A DNA stretch of 64,000 nt. It comes from M55B154 sp964486725. GTDB lineage: Bacteria > Spirochaetota > UBA4802 > UB4802. The notes under the pieces were generated by a model, which did no database searches, was not told the origin of the DNA, and saw only the letters and a list, made by a program, of their open reading frames with translations. The stretch is taken from NCBI GenBank assembly GCA_964486725.1, contig CAZAOK010000007.1, forward strand, positions 1-64,000. The letters run 5' to 3'. Shown here one piece after another: positions 1 to 8,163 of the stretch. The position numbers were made by a program, and so were the translations under genes. How positions within the stretch are numbered: position 1 is the first letter of the stretch; each line of letters starts with the position of its first letter.

Positions 1-102
1 TTCATAATGAAAAGGAATTTGAGCATCTCCCCCCGCCGAAGGCGGGGGGAGATGCGGGATTATTATTCATTTTAGAATAATTTTGATTATTCAGCATGGC
101 AA
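1..102. repeat. MITE-like element, copy cut by window start
   Basis: This is the right part of a dispersed element also seen near 20.9, 52.8, 57.3 and 59.9 kb. It carries the central hairpin: a perfect 15-bp stem, 23-37 paired with 41-55, around the trinucleotide GAA. The AT-rich arm that follows (TTCATTTTAGAATAATTTTGATTATTC) is shared almost word for word with the copies at 20.9 and 59.9 kb. The left terminal inverted repeat lies outside the window, and the outer right end is degenerate. Confidence 0.8.
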
Positions 103-154
103 AAGAGAATCCCGGCTGGCTTGATCTGTTTGACGGGTTGCTGTAACAGAATGG

Positions 155-174
155 ATTCCCGCCTTCACGGGAAT
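155..174. repeat. short REP-like palindrome
   Basis: ATTCCCG and CGGGAAT form a 7-bp stem around CCTTCA, inside the context GGATTCCCG...CGGGAATGACA. Palindromes of this wording are common dispersed intergenic repeats in many bacterial genomes. Only this copy was seen in the window, so family membership here rests on general knowledge. Confidence 0.55.
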
Positions 175-195
175 GACAGAGAGATGATGCGGGGA

Positions 196-336
196 TGATC
201 AGTTCACTTCTCACGGCTCACTAATCACTAATCACTAATCATCCGTATGATATTATAAACTTTTTTGGATTGTAAATAATGATTTATAGACATAAAATAA
301 ATTATGATGGTTTTATCAAAAATTCCGGAATGAGCC
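196..336. repeat. dispersed ~140-bp repeat, copy 1
   Basis: This stretch matches 26377-26510 almost base for base, from TGATCAGTTCACTTC to CCGGAATGAGCC. Copy 1 has an extra 7-bp unit in a small tandem run of CACTAAT near 217-239. It lies just beyond the 3' end of the sensor kinase gene. It shows no open reading frame and no similarity to the hairpin MITE, so it is a separate family. Confidence 0.85.
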
Positions 337-356
337 AGATAATAAGCTGAAATAAT

Positions 357-1790
357 TTAAGGGACAGAAATGACCTGGTTGTCTCTTTTAAGGGGAAATG
401 TTATAATGAATACTGTTCCGTAAATATTATCCTCGCTGGAATTAACAATCACAGTGGCATTATGTTCGCGAAGAATTTTATTGCAGATAGATAGACCAAT
501 TCCAAGACTGTTTGTTTTTCTTTTGGTCGAGAAGAAGGGAGACCAGATATTTTTAATTACTTCACGGGGTATTCCCGGTCCATTGTCCTCAATAATAAGA
601 GTGTTTGATTCTTCATTTGATGTAGTAGTTATTATTATTTTACCCTGGTAATTCTCATCCTGGAAATTTTTATGTTCGAGTATAGCATCCCTTGCATTAA
701 TTACAATATTTAAAATGAGTTGTTCAAGGCTTATGGGATCGCCGTATATCTTTTTTATATCTTCATCAAGTGAAAGTATTATATCTATATCATTTCGCCT
801 GAGTTGAATGCGGATGAGATCAATTGCGTCAAGAATAACCCTGTTGAGATCAGTGTATTTCATGTTAAAAGAACTTCTCTTGGAAAAATTCCTGATGTGT
901 TCAATAATCGTTGTCGCCTTGTCAACCATGGAACAAATTTTAAGAAGTTCGGATACTGCCTGCATATTATCAAATTCCTCGTAATTAATATCGTCCATCA
1001 TGTTCTGGGCGATACCTTTAATGCCGGTTAGAGGCTGGGCTATTTCGTGTGCTATGCCTGCAGTCAGTTCAGCAAGGCTGGCATGGCGGGATGTTTGTAA
1101 TAATTCCATGTCCTTATCGTGAATAATTTGTCTGAATTGGTCATTTTTCTGCTTGAGCAGGGTAATGGTATGAATAAGTTTACTGTTAATATTACGTATT
1201 GAACGAATTTTCCACATGGTATAACTTGAACGTTTCGCGAAATTATAAATGACCGTTGTGAAGGTAATGAGATTTAAAATAACAATGGTGTGATAGGTGA
1301 AAGTTACCTCACCGGTATAAAGAGGTACGATATTTAACAATATTGTTATCAGGATAGATATATACAGCATGCTAAAACCGAATTTCAGACTTGTAATACT
1401 GGATAGTTGATACATGATATACATTAAAAAGCCAATGCAGAATAGAACGGTGATTACCATGCTGTATTGCGGGGTCACGTAAAGGCTTGTTGCCAGCAGA
1501 ACTGAAAGTATTAAGTAAATAACGAGGTAGCGGTGTTTTCGTGGTTTTATGTTGAAATGTATAAATATGCCATACGAAACTGGGAAAAGACTTACACCTG
1601 CTTTTAGAATTTCAGGACTAACGTGGATGGATACAGGAAGCTTCATGCTAATCCATGGGAGCAGTATTAAAAATGAAGTTACTCCCAGAAGAAGGGAAGA
1701 GTATCCAAAGGGGTATTGAATCGTGCCAAATGAGATTATACATTGCAACAATACAATACAGAATAAAAAAATTATTATCAGGTCATACAT
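357..1790 (-). CDS. membrane sensor histidine kinase
   Basis: A 477-residue histidine kinase. The first ~190 residues form about six or seven hydrophobic segments, so the sensor part is buried in the inner membrane with no large extracytoplasmic domain. A short coiled linker leads to the HisKA domain with the phospho-acceptor His248 in HEIAQP. The HATPase_c domain follows, with the N box (NIVINARDAI), G1 (EDNGPGIP), F box (PFFSTK) and G2 (LGIGLSIC). No response regulator lies next to it, so the partner is probably elsewhere. The architecture resembles NtrB-like kinases with an MFS- or 7TM-like sensor. The signal it detects cannot be read from the sequence. Confidence 0.9.
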   Translation of the reverse strand: MYDLIIIFLFCIVLLQCIISFGTIQYPFGYSSLLLGVTSFLILLPWISMKLPVSIHVSPEILKAGVSLFPVSYGIFIHFNIKPRKHRYLVIYLILSVLLATSLYVTPQYSMVITVLFCIGFLMYIMYQLSSITSLKFGFSMLYISILITILLNIVPLYTGEVTFTYHTIVILNLITFTTVIYNFAKRSSYTMWKIRSIRNINSKLIHTITLLKQKNDQFRQIIHDKDMELLQTSRHASLAELTAGIAHEIAQPLTGIKGIAQNMMDDINYEEFDNMQAVSELLKICSMVDKATTIIEHIRNFSKRSSFNMKYTDLNRVILDAIDLIRIQLRRNDIDIILSLDEDIKKIYGDPISLEQLILNIVINARDAILEHKNFQDENYQGKIIITTTSNEESNTLIIEDNGPGIPREVIKNIWSPFFSTKRKTNSLGIGLSICNKILREHNATVIVNSSEDNIYGTVFIITFPLKRDNQVISVP

Positions 1791-1898
1791 TACATTCTAT
1801 TCATTTAGTTGTAGTAATAGCTTATTGACATAAATGTGGAAGAGGTTTAGATATGTCAACATAATATCGTGATTTCTTGATTGCACATGGAGATATAG

Positions 1899-2990
1899 AT
1901 GGCTTTTCAATACGGGATTGTTGGATTGCCCAATGTGGGTAAATCCACAATATTTAATGCCCTTACCGGTGCGGGAGCGCAAATGGCTAATTATCCATTT
2001 TGTACTATCGATCCCAACAGGGGTATTGTTGCTGTTCCTGATGACAGATTGTACCAAATTGCCGAACTTTTGAATAAAAACGAACCTGTTCCTGCAAGAA
2101 TAGAATTTATTGATATAGCCGGGCTTGTAAAAGGAGCCTCGAAAGGTGAAGGACTGGGTAACCGGTTTTTGAGCCATATCAGGGAGGTGGAAGCGGTTGT
2201 ACACGTGGTGCGTTGCTTCAGTGATGACGATGTGGCACATGTAACCGGTGAGGTTGACCCGGTGCGTGATGTGGAAATAATAAATACTGAATTGTTGCTT
2301 GCGGATATGGAGACGCTTGAGCGGGCTCTTGAAAAAATGGAAAAGAGAACAAGATCCGGAGAAAAAGAAGCACAGGATAATTGTGAACGGCTCAGGAGAA
2401 TGATCGATCATCTGAACCAGGGGAAATTTATCCGTAGTATGGAGTTGAGCAACGAAGAAGGCCAGCTTATATCTGAATATGGGTTACTTACCGCAAAACC
2501 GGTATTATATGTAGCCAATATTGATGAAAATGATGCTGGAAAAGAATCATTATTAAAATTAAGAAAGCTGGCAGCAGAAGAAAATGCCATGGTAGTTGAA
2601 ATAACCGGCAGCATCGAAGAAGAAATAGCCGAACTTCCCGAGGATGAGAAGCAGGAATATCTTGAAGCCATGGGATTGGAAGAGTCCGGCCTGTGTCGGC
2701 TTATCTCGGCATCATACACCCTGCTTGGTCTTATTACATTTTATACTGTTACAACTACCCTTCAGGCATGGACGGTAAAAGAAGGCACACGCGCACCCCG
2801 GGCTGCCGGTTTGATACATACCGATTTTGAAAAAGGCTTTATACGGGCGGAAGTGTTTCATTATAATGAACTGATACAGGCTGGATCTGAGCAAAGGGTG
2901 AAAGAGCTGGGACATCTCAGGTCGGAAGGTAAAGAGTATATTATCAAAGATGGCGATATAGTTCATTTTCTCTTTAATGTTCAGGGTTGA
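1899..2990 (+). CDS. ychF: YchF/Ola1-family P-loop ATPase
   Basis: A 363-residue protein of full family length. The G domain begins at once with GLPNVGKST (Walker A), followed by NYPFCTIDPN, the G3-like DIAGLVKGASKGEGLGN and the altered G4 motif ANIDEND, which in this family accounts for preference of ATP over GTP. A coiled insertion (~130-200) and a C-terminal TGS domain (~275-360, ending in HFLFNVQG) complete it. YchF binds ribosomes and is linked to oxidative stress responses and to translation at non-canonical starts. A GGAG-type ribosome site precedes the ATG. The J-domain gene follows after only 6 bp, suggesting co-transcription. Confidence 0.97.
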   Translation: MAFQYGIVGLPNVGKSTIFNALTGAGAQMANYPFCTIDPNRGIVAVPDDRLYQIAELLNKNEPVPARIEFIDIAGLVKGASKGEGLGNRFLSHIREVEAVVHVVRCFSDDDVAHVTGEVDPVRDVEIINTELLLADMETLERALEKMEKRTRSGEKEAQDNCERLRRMIDHLNQGKFIRSMELSNEEGQLISEYGLLTAKPVLYVANIDENDAGKESLLKLRKLAAEENAMVVEITGSIEEEIAELPEDEKQEYLEAMGLEESGLCRLISASYTLLGLITFYTVTTTLQAWTVKEGTRAPRAAGLIHTDFEKGFIRAEVFHYNELIQAGSEQRVKELGHLRSEGKEYIIKDGDIVHFLFNVQG

Positions 2991-2996
2991 AAAATC

Positions 2997-3500
2997 ATGG
3001 TAGAAGACAAAGCCAGCAGGTTTTCTATGTACATGTCATTATTTGGATTGCGGGGGAGATTTACAAGCGAAGAACTACGACATGCCTACCGTACACTTGC
3101 AAAGCTGAATCACCCCGATGTGAACAAGCAGGATACGAGTTCAAAAATGCGTATGATTATAATAAACGAGGGCTACAGGTTCATCAGTGAAATCTTAGAG
3201 AATGGTGAATTAGATAAGTTCATAACGGAGAGAAACGACACAGAAAAAAACGATGATGTTGACAGGGCATATAGCCAATACCGACGGGGATTCAGTATCT
3301 TGACAGAGGCTTTTGATCGATATTACGGTGATCAGAAAACTCCAGATGAAGGTGATATACACGTATTGCGGGAAAAACTTTCCCTTGCAAAAAACGAATT
3401 TGCCAGGATCGTAACCGATTTTCCATATAACCAGTGGGTGGATGATGCTATTGATCGTATTAACAGTATCAACAAATGGTTAGGAAATTACCAGTGCTGA
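2997..3500 (+). CDS. short J-domain protein
   Basis: A 167-residue protein with an N-terminal J domain (about residues 8-65): helix II ends in HPD within LNHPDVNK, and helix III carries INEGYRFI. J domains stimulate the ATPase of DnaK through the HPD tripeptide. There is no Gly/Phe region, zinc finger or substrate-binding barrel, so this is a class C co-chaperone. The C-terminal half (YSQYRRGFSILTEAF ... FPYNQWVDDAI) resembles the corresponding part of the J protein at 5102-5929, suggesting a shared TPR-like helical tail. It follows ychF by 6 bp, and its 3' end overlaps the convergent nitroreductase gene by 21 bp. Confidence 0.8.
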   Translation: MVEDKASRFSMYMSLFGLRGRFTSEELRHAYRTLAKLNHPDVNKQDTSSKMRMIIINEGYRFISEILENGELDKFITERNDTEKNDDVDRAYSQYRRGFSILTEAFDRYYGDQKTPDEGDIHVLREKLSLAKNEFARIVTDFPYNQWVDDAIDRINSINKWLGNYQC

Positions 3501-3995
3501 AAGAGATTTTCTTTCTTTTGATGGCTGTTCGGCAGGGTGTCCCACAGCGATAATTGCTGCGAGTTCAACATCCTGGTTCTTACCCAGTACCTGCTGTACT
3601 TCTTCTTTTCTGTTCAGTATTTCACCAAGCCAGACTGCTCCAAGGCCAATGGAGTGAATGGCAAGCAACATGTTTTGTATCGCCGCACCAAGTCCCATCA
3701 TGTCCTTATCCCTGTTGTAGCCTGAGGGGAGATGATAAAAAACGGCTATACATACCGGTGAATCCTTTATGATTTGTGAATAATGAGTTTTCTGGCTAAT
3801 CTCATCCAGAATATTTTTATTTCGCAACACTTGAAAACGCCATGGCTGATTATTCAGCCCGGATGGCGCCCATCTGCCGGCTTCAAGGATTAAATTTATG
3901 CTATCGTCATTAACGTCTGCCTGATCATATTTCCGAATGGATCGTCTCTGTACAATAGCGTTAAGAACGGGGTTTTTTTGCATGATATCATCCAT
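3480..3995 (-). CDS. nitroreductase-family flavoprotein
   Basis: A 171-residue FMN-dependent NAD(P)H oxidoreductase of the nitroreductase fold. The FMN-phosphate site RRSIRKY is at residues ~17-23. The second typical block WAPSGLNNQPWRF follows at ~42-54, and the third region GLGAVWLGE is near 118-126. Members reduce nitro compounds, quinones or flavins, and the physiological substrate cannot be deduced. The start codon lies 2 bp after the stop of the upstream secreted-protein gene (3998-4717), so the two are probably translated from one mRNA. It converges with the J-domain gene. Confidence 0.88.
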   Translation of the reverse strand: MDDIMQKNPVLNAIVQRRSIRKYDQADVNDDSINLILEAGRWAPSGLNNQPWRFQVLRNKNILDEISQKTHYSQIIKDSPVCIAVFYHLPSGYNRDKDMMGLGAAIQNMLLAIHSIGLGAVWLGEILNRKEEVQQVLGKNQDVELAAIIAVGHPAEQPSKERKSLSALVIS

Positions 3996-3997
3996 CG

Positions 3998-4717
3998 TTA
4001 TTCTGCACCTTTTTCCTGCATGTATTTGTTGAGTTTGTTCTTTTTTTTGTTAAGCCTGGTCAGGTGATCGTCAATAATATTTTCAAAATTCAGTTCTCCG
4101 TGAATAATGCTGTAGCGTTCAGATTCCATTTTACCAAGATCCGTGGTTATTTTAACAGTGCTGGCGGTGTTGGCGTGCTTTTTCGCGATGTTCCAGTAGG
4201 GTATAGCCTTCCTGTATAGAGATTCTGCGATATCAAGGCTCTCGCTGATCTCCTTCGCGTAGTCCCGGTTGTAAAAATATATCTTTTGCTTGTCATACCG
4301 GGATGCCAGTCGCATGTAATTTCTCATGATGAGCAGGTTTATATGCATGTACATAAGGTTTCGATATTTATAATATTCTTGTGATGTTTCAACTTTGGTA
4401 AGAGCTTGTGAAGGATGTCTGAATTTGCTGTTAAGGGCAGCTTTCATCCTCGCTATATTCATGCGAAGGGAGTTTACATTATAGTATTGTTTCATGCCAT
4501 ATAGCTGGTAATAGTCTTCAAGATAATGGGGAACGGTTTTATAGTGTTTCCGTACCCTTGGTATATAGTCTGAGAATGGAACGTATTTTTCTTTCTCCCC
4601 GTCCTTTTGAAAATACTGGTACTGGTAATCCTCTGCTGACAACATGGTAACAGGCAACACCAGTAGAACAAGGGTGAAAATAAAAGCGAATATTTTTTGT
4701 AAAATCGAATTACTCAT
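3998..4717 (-). CDS. secreted protein of unknown function
   Basis: A 239-residue protein with a clear Sec signal peptide (hydrophobic core ~9-26, likely cleavage after LSA, residue ~28). The mature part is highly charged, rich in Tyr and Lys, and looks mostly helical, with a Lys-rich C terminus. No enzymatic motif is visible. It probably resides in the periplasm. It sits directly upstream of the nitroreductase gene with a 2-bp gap and downstream of the MntP fragment. I do not recognise the family. Confidence 0.7.
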   Translation of the reverse strand: MSNSILQKIFAFIFTLVLLVLPVTMLSAEDYQYQYFQKDGEKEKYVPFSDYIPRVRKHYKTVPHYLEDYYQLYGMKQYYNVNSLRMNIARMKAALNSKFRHPSQALTKVETSQEYYKYRNLMYMHINLLIMRNYMRLASRYDKQKIYFYNRDYAKEISESLDIAESLYRKAIPYWNIAKKHANTASTVKITTDLGKMESERYSIIHGELNFENIIDDHLTRLNKKKNKLNKYMQEKGAE

Positions 4718-4808
4718 AAGTTGTTATACCAGGAATATGATAGTTGTTTGTTGAAACCTGCAATACTCTTATTGTATCGGAAGAAAAATGGGTGAAATCA
4801 AGAATCTT

Positions 4809-5102
4809 TCATCCCAGGTGCTGGATAAGTATCTTTATACCTATCGAGATTAGAATAATACCACCAGGAATTTCAAAGAGTTTCCCCGGCTTGTTGCCAA
4901 CCCGGCGTCCAATGGCAACCCCTGCAATGGAGAAAACAGCACAGACTATACCGATGATAATGCTGGGATAGATGATGGGTTTGTTGAGAACCCCAAGACT
5001 TAATCCCACGGCAAGGGCGTCGATGCTTGTGGCTATTGACAATACTATCAGGGTGAGGCCCCTCGATGGATCATTTTGGAACCCCCTTTCTCCATGAAGC
5101 AT
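4809..5102 (-). pseudogene. C-terminal half of MntP-type Mn efflux pump
   Basis: These 97 residues match the second half of the MntP/YebN family, which is normally about 185-190 residues with six membrane segments. The diagnostic motif is present (SIATSIDALAVGLSLG), together with three hydrophobic segments and a terminal GGIILISIGIKILIQHLG. The first three segments are missing, and nothing resembling them lies upstream, where the J-domain gene begins immediately. The start codon overlaps that gene's stop by one base (TAATG), so the fragment could still be translated by re-initiation. MntP is built from two three-helix repeats, so a half-size dimer is conceivable, but a decayed gene is simpler. 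Confidence 0.65.
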
Positions 5103-5929
5103 TAATCATCTTCAAAAAAGAGTTCTATGTATTTTTTTAGATATTGGGCATGCTCAAGCTTTATGGATGTTTCGACTGCCCAGCTTGACCTGGGAAACGA
5201 GCGTAATGCGTTTTTTAAGTAGTCAATTGCACGCAATATCTGTACCTGGGCGAACTCTTTTTTGAACCAGCCACGGTTATGCCTGTCATAAAAAACTTCT
5301 CTTTGTGCTTCGTGTAAAGATTCGTCTCCTTTCTTGTACAGGCGAAATGCCTGCACATCGGTGTTGCTTGTATATGAATCGATAATATTGAGGCATTCAG
5401 AAGATTTATAAAATGAAAAAAGGACATGTCTGTAAGTGTCAAAATGTTCCAGGAATTCTTCATCAGCAGTATGCTGTGATAATTTTGTCAGTGCGTGGTA
5501 AGATGTCTGTAAAATCTTTACCAGCCTGTTGAATGTTGATTTGTTGGCCGGTTGCTCTCTGCGGGGAATATTGTACAGCCCGTACTGGAAATACGTGTAG
5601 AGCACTTCTTTTGATTTTTCCCTTATTTCGATAAAGGCAGCGGTCAGTACATTGTCCCGGTATTCTGAATCAAGTCCTTCTTCATCTGCCGGGTGATATG
5701 TTTCTTCTTCTGTTCCTCCTACAGTGCCCTCTTCGAATCGGTGAGTCATTATTGTAGTATAAGCTGTATTCAATTCTGACATAATTTTGTTGGCCCATTC
5801 CGATCGATGGGGATTTCTGTCGGGATGATACTTGAAAGCCAGCTGTCTGAAAGAACGTGAGATCTCATCATCGGTGGCATTCTCGGTTAGTTCCAGTATT
5901 GTGTAGCATTTTTCCAGTTCCATTAACAT
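5102..5929 (-). CDS. J-domain protein with helical C-terminal tail
   Basis: A 275-residue class C J protein. The J domain occupies about residues 5-65 and carries the HPD tripeptide in FKYHPDRNPHR. After a charged linker, the rest is predicted helical. Its last 80 residues (YKKGDESLHEAQ ... FPRSSWAVETSIKLEHA) parallel the tail of the shorter J protein at 2997-3500, which points to duplication of a J plus TPR-like module. The likely partner is DnaK, with the tail choosing the client. A good ribosome site (GGAG, 5-base spacing) precedes the ATG. It is transcribed away from lexA. Confidence 0.8.
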   Translation of the reverse strand: MLMELEKCYTILELTENATDDEISRSFRQLAFKYHPDRNPHRSEWANKIMSELNTAYTTIMTHRFEEGTVGGTEEETYHPADEEGLDSEYRDNVLTAAFIEIREKSKEVLYTYFQYGLYNIPRREQPANKSTFNRLVKILQTSYHALTKLSQHTADEEFLEHFDTYRHVLFSFYKSSECLNIIDSYTSNTDVQAFRLYKKGDESLHEAQREVFYDRHNRGWFKKEFAQVQILRAIDYLKNALRSFPRSSWAVETSIKLEHAQYLKKYIELFFEDD

Positions 5930-6067
5930 CAGGCTCCATGAATATGATATATGAGATGTAACCCATGCATGCGTAAAATTTCAAGTTAATAATGATGAAT
6001 GTGAAAGAATTGACAGAAGAAAGGTTATATATAATCTATAGTTTGAGCAGGAAGAATGGTTTTTTTC

Positions 6068-6096
6068 TTGACACTATACGCAAGTATGCTTATACT
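6068..6096 (+). promoter_or_regulatory. sigma-70-type promoter of lexA
   Basis: A perfect -35 (TTGACA, 6068-6073) and a near-perfect -10 (TATACT, 6091-6096) are separated by 17 bases. The site is about 70 bases upstream of the lexA start codon. It is the best-formed promoter noticed in the window. Confidence 0.8.
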
Positions 6097-6097
6097 T
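6082..6097. promoter_or_regulatory. candidate LexA operator over the -10 box
   Basis: AAGTAT-GCTT-ATACTT is a perfect 6-bp inverted repeat that covers the spacer and -10 of the lexA promoter. LexA genes are normally autoregulated by such a site. It does not match the E. coli CTGT-N8-ACAG or the leptospiral TTTG-N5-CAAA boxes I know, so the assignment rests on symmetry and position only. Confidence 0.5.
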
Positions 6098-6165
6098 TGT
6101 TAAGTTTTGCGCTCGTATTCCGATAATTAGTATATTATATATTGAATTCCTCACTGGAGATTAAA

Positions 6166-6774
6166 ATGGTCAAGAAACTTACTAACAAGCAGGAACTTAT
6201 ATTTGATTATATAAAAAATTCCATCAGGGATTCGGGGTTTCCTCCAACAGTCAGGGAAATAGGCGAGTGTTTCGAGATTACTGTTAAAGGGGCATATGAC
6301 CACCTGAAGGCTATTGAAAAAAAAGGATATATACGATGTGGCCAGAACAAATCGAGAGCCATTGAAATCCTTATTCATCATGATGATGAACAAAATTACG
6401 ATACTATTGCTATTCCCATCGTTGGCGGCATAGCTGCCGGGACGCCCATCGTGGCAGAAGAAAACATTGAAGAGTATATGAGTTTTCCGAAAAATGCTTT
6501 TTCAACAGGAGTTCATTTTGGTCTTCGGGTTCGTGGTGACTCAATGGTGGATGCGGGCATATTTGATGGGGATCTTGCCGTAATCCATCAGCAGCCGGTT
6601 GCCAACAATGGAGATATTGTAGCTGCCCTGGTAGAAGATGAAGCCACACTGAAGATATTCAGAAAAGAAGCAGATCATGTTGCTTTAATACCTGCCAACA
6701 ACATGTATCAACCGATTATAGTGGATTCAGTAGATATACTGGGAAAACTTGCTGCCGTATTCAGGAAGTACTGA
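6166..6774 (+). CDS. lexA: LexA repressor (SOS regulator)
   Basis: A 202-residue LexA. The N-terminal winged helix (~1-65) contains TVKGAYDHLKAIEKKGYI, close to the leptospiral type of recognition helix. The C-terminal S24 peptidase domain shows the self-cleavage dipeptide in GIAAGTP (Ala-Gly), the catalytic serine in RGDSMVDAGI, and the lysine in LVEDEATLKIF. The protein represses DNA-repair genes until RecA filaments trigger self-cleavage. The ATG at 6166 is chosen because GGAG lies 7 bases upstream. An in-frame TTG at 6142 would add eight residues but has no ribosome site. It has its own promoter with an overlapping palindrome. Confidence 0.97.
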   Translation: MVKKLTNKQELIFDYIKNSIRDSGFPPTVREIGECFEITVKGAYDHLKAIEKKGYIRCGQNKSRAIEILIHHDDEQNYDTIAIPIVGGIAAGTPIVAEENIEEYMSFPKNAFSTGVHFGLRVRGDSMVDAGIFDGDLAVIHQQPVANNGDIVAALVEDEATLKIFRKEADHVALIPANNMYQPIIVDSVDILGKLAAVFRKY

Positions 6775-6804
6775 TATCACTTAATTTCTTCTTTACTTTT
6801 CCAT

Positions 6805-6842
6805 CTCCCTGTATATAAGTAAAAAAATATATTTGCAGGGAG
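6805..6842 (+). promoter_or_regulatory. hairpin that buries a ribosome site
   Basis: CTCCCTG (6805-6811) pairs with CAGGGAG (6836-6842), and the inner AT-rich bases (TATATA/ATATAT) can extend the stem. The right arm contains the Shine-Dalgarno sequence of the enolase-superfamily gene that starts at 6850. It may limit translation initiation or serve as a weak 3' end for lexA. No T-tract follows, which argues against a simple terminator. Confidence 0.45.
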
Positions 6843-6849
6843 AAAGATC

Positions 6850-8076
6850 ATGAAAATTACATCCATAGAATTGTATCATGTATCTGTCCCGCTTGAACAT
6901 ACTTTTTGGCCCACCTGGATACCAGGTTATCCGCAAACTCATAATAATTTTACATTGATCAAAATCGGCACTGACGAAGGGATAGAAGGATATTCTGCGG
7001 GTACCGCTATGGGCAGGGAGCGGGAAGGACTGGGTGATCTTCTGGGGGGATACCTGCTTGGCAGTGACCCCACTGATATTGACAGAATACAGAGCCTGTT
7101 GAAACAGGCAGGATATCTTGGCTGGAGAAATTTCTGGATTGAACCGGCCTGCTGGGACATCCTTGGAAAAAAAGAAGGGAAACCTGTTTATGAATTACTT
7201 GGTGGGAGGGCTCGACCAGTAGAGGTATACTGTTCAACCGGCGAGATGCATACACCTGAAAAACGCGCGGAAGAATTGAAACAGATGCAGGAAAAGGGGT
7301 TTAGAACTGCCAAGTTACGGGTAAAGAACGCTACTTTAAAAGAAGATATCAGGCAGATACGTGAAACCAGGAAACGGGTTGGCAAAGACCTGGTAATTGG
7401 GGTGGACGCGAACCAGGGATGGCTTGTAAGTATAATTGACAGGGTGCCCGCCTGGGATTTGAAAAGGGCGACCGATTTTGCAAAAGCCTGTTATGATAAT
7501 AAAATTGAATGGATCGAGGAGCCGCTGGACTCGCGTGATTATGATGGGAACGCGAAGCTTAAAAAAGCATCAAAAGTAAAGATCTCCGGGGCAGAATTAA
7601 ATTATGGCTGGGACGAGATAAAGATTATGTTTGAAAAGGACTGCTTTGATGTGTATCAACCAGATGCCACATTTGCTGGAGGCATAGCACAGGTGAAACA
7701 GGTTATTGATACATGTAAGAAGAAGAAACGGTTTTTTTCACCACATACATGGACAAACGGCATCGGGTTTTATATAAACTGGAATATGGTACTGGCTGAT
7801 TCAAATAATACGCTGCCACTTGAATATCCTTACGAGCCGCCCTCATGGGTGCCACAATACCGGGAAGGCATTATTGAGCCGATAATTCCTGATGAAAATG
7901 CAGTCATACATCCTTTCACGCGCCCGGGGCTGGGTTTCGAAATTGATAAAAAGCTGTTACGGAAATATGGAAAAAGGTTTTTCAAAATGACTGAACTTGG
8001 ACTGAAATTCAAGGTGATCAGGGAGAAGGGTATCAAGGAAGCCCTTGAATTAAAGAAGAGAAAAGAATCGAATTGA
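6850..8076 (+). CDS. enolase-superfamily enzyme, mandelate racemase type
   Basis: A 408-residue member of the mandelate racemase/muconate lactonizing subgroup. The capping domain (~1-125) precedes a TIM barrel. Expected metal ligands are visible: Asp186 (GVDANQGW), Glu223 (WIEEP) and Glu249 (SGAEL). Candidate acid/base residues are Lys155 (AKLRVK) at the end of strand 2 and His299 (SPHTWTNG). These enzymes abstract the proton next to a carboxylate with Mg2+ help, giving epimerases, dehydratases or cycloisomerases. The substrate cannot be read out. The gene lies between lexA and the carbonic anhydrase. Its ribosome site falls in the right arm of a hairpin. Confidence 0.88.
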   Translation: MKITSIELYHVSVPLEHTFWPTWIPGYPQTHNNFTLIKIGTDEGIEGYSAGTAMGREREGLGDLLGGYLLGSDPTDIDRIQSLLKQAGYLGWRNFWIEPACWDILGKKEGKPVYELLGGRARPVEVYCSTGEMHTPEKRAEELKQMQEKGFRTAKLRVKNATLKEDIRQIRETRKRVGKDLVIGVDANQGWLVSIIDRVPAWDLKRATDFAKACYDNKIEWIEEPLDSRDYDGNAKLKKASKVKISGAELNYGWDEIKIMFEKDCFDVYQPDATFAGGIAQVKQVIDTCKKKKRFFSPHTWTNGIGFYINWNMVLADSNNTLPLEYPYEPPSWVPQYREGIIEPIIPDENAVIHPFTRPGLGFEIDKKLLRKYGKRFFKMTELGLKFKVIREKGIKEALELKKRKESN

Positions 8077-8083
8077 TTTACAC

Positions 8084-8112
8084 TTGACAACCCGTTATCC
8101 AGTAAAGATAGA
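8084..8112 (+). promoter_or_regulatory. possible promoter of the carbonic anhydrase gene
   Basis: A perfect TTGACA (8084-8089) lies 8 bases after the previous stop codon. A poor -10 (GATAGA, 8107-8112) follows at 17 bases. The -35 is convincing and the -10 is not, so read-through from the upstream gene remains possible. Confidence 0.35.
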
Positions 8113-8163
8113 GATATACATACATATATTTGCATTATTTATCCATAAGAGGAGGACGGGCTA

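Noticed and set aside
2..214. Possible minus-strand ORF of 70 residues at the left edge
   Set aside because: It runs through the MITE hairpin and the REP-like palindrome, has low-complexity wording and no ribosome site.
1797..2411. 204-residue ORF antisense to ychF
   Set aside because: It lies inside a strongly conserved gene on the other strand and matches no known family.
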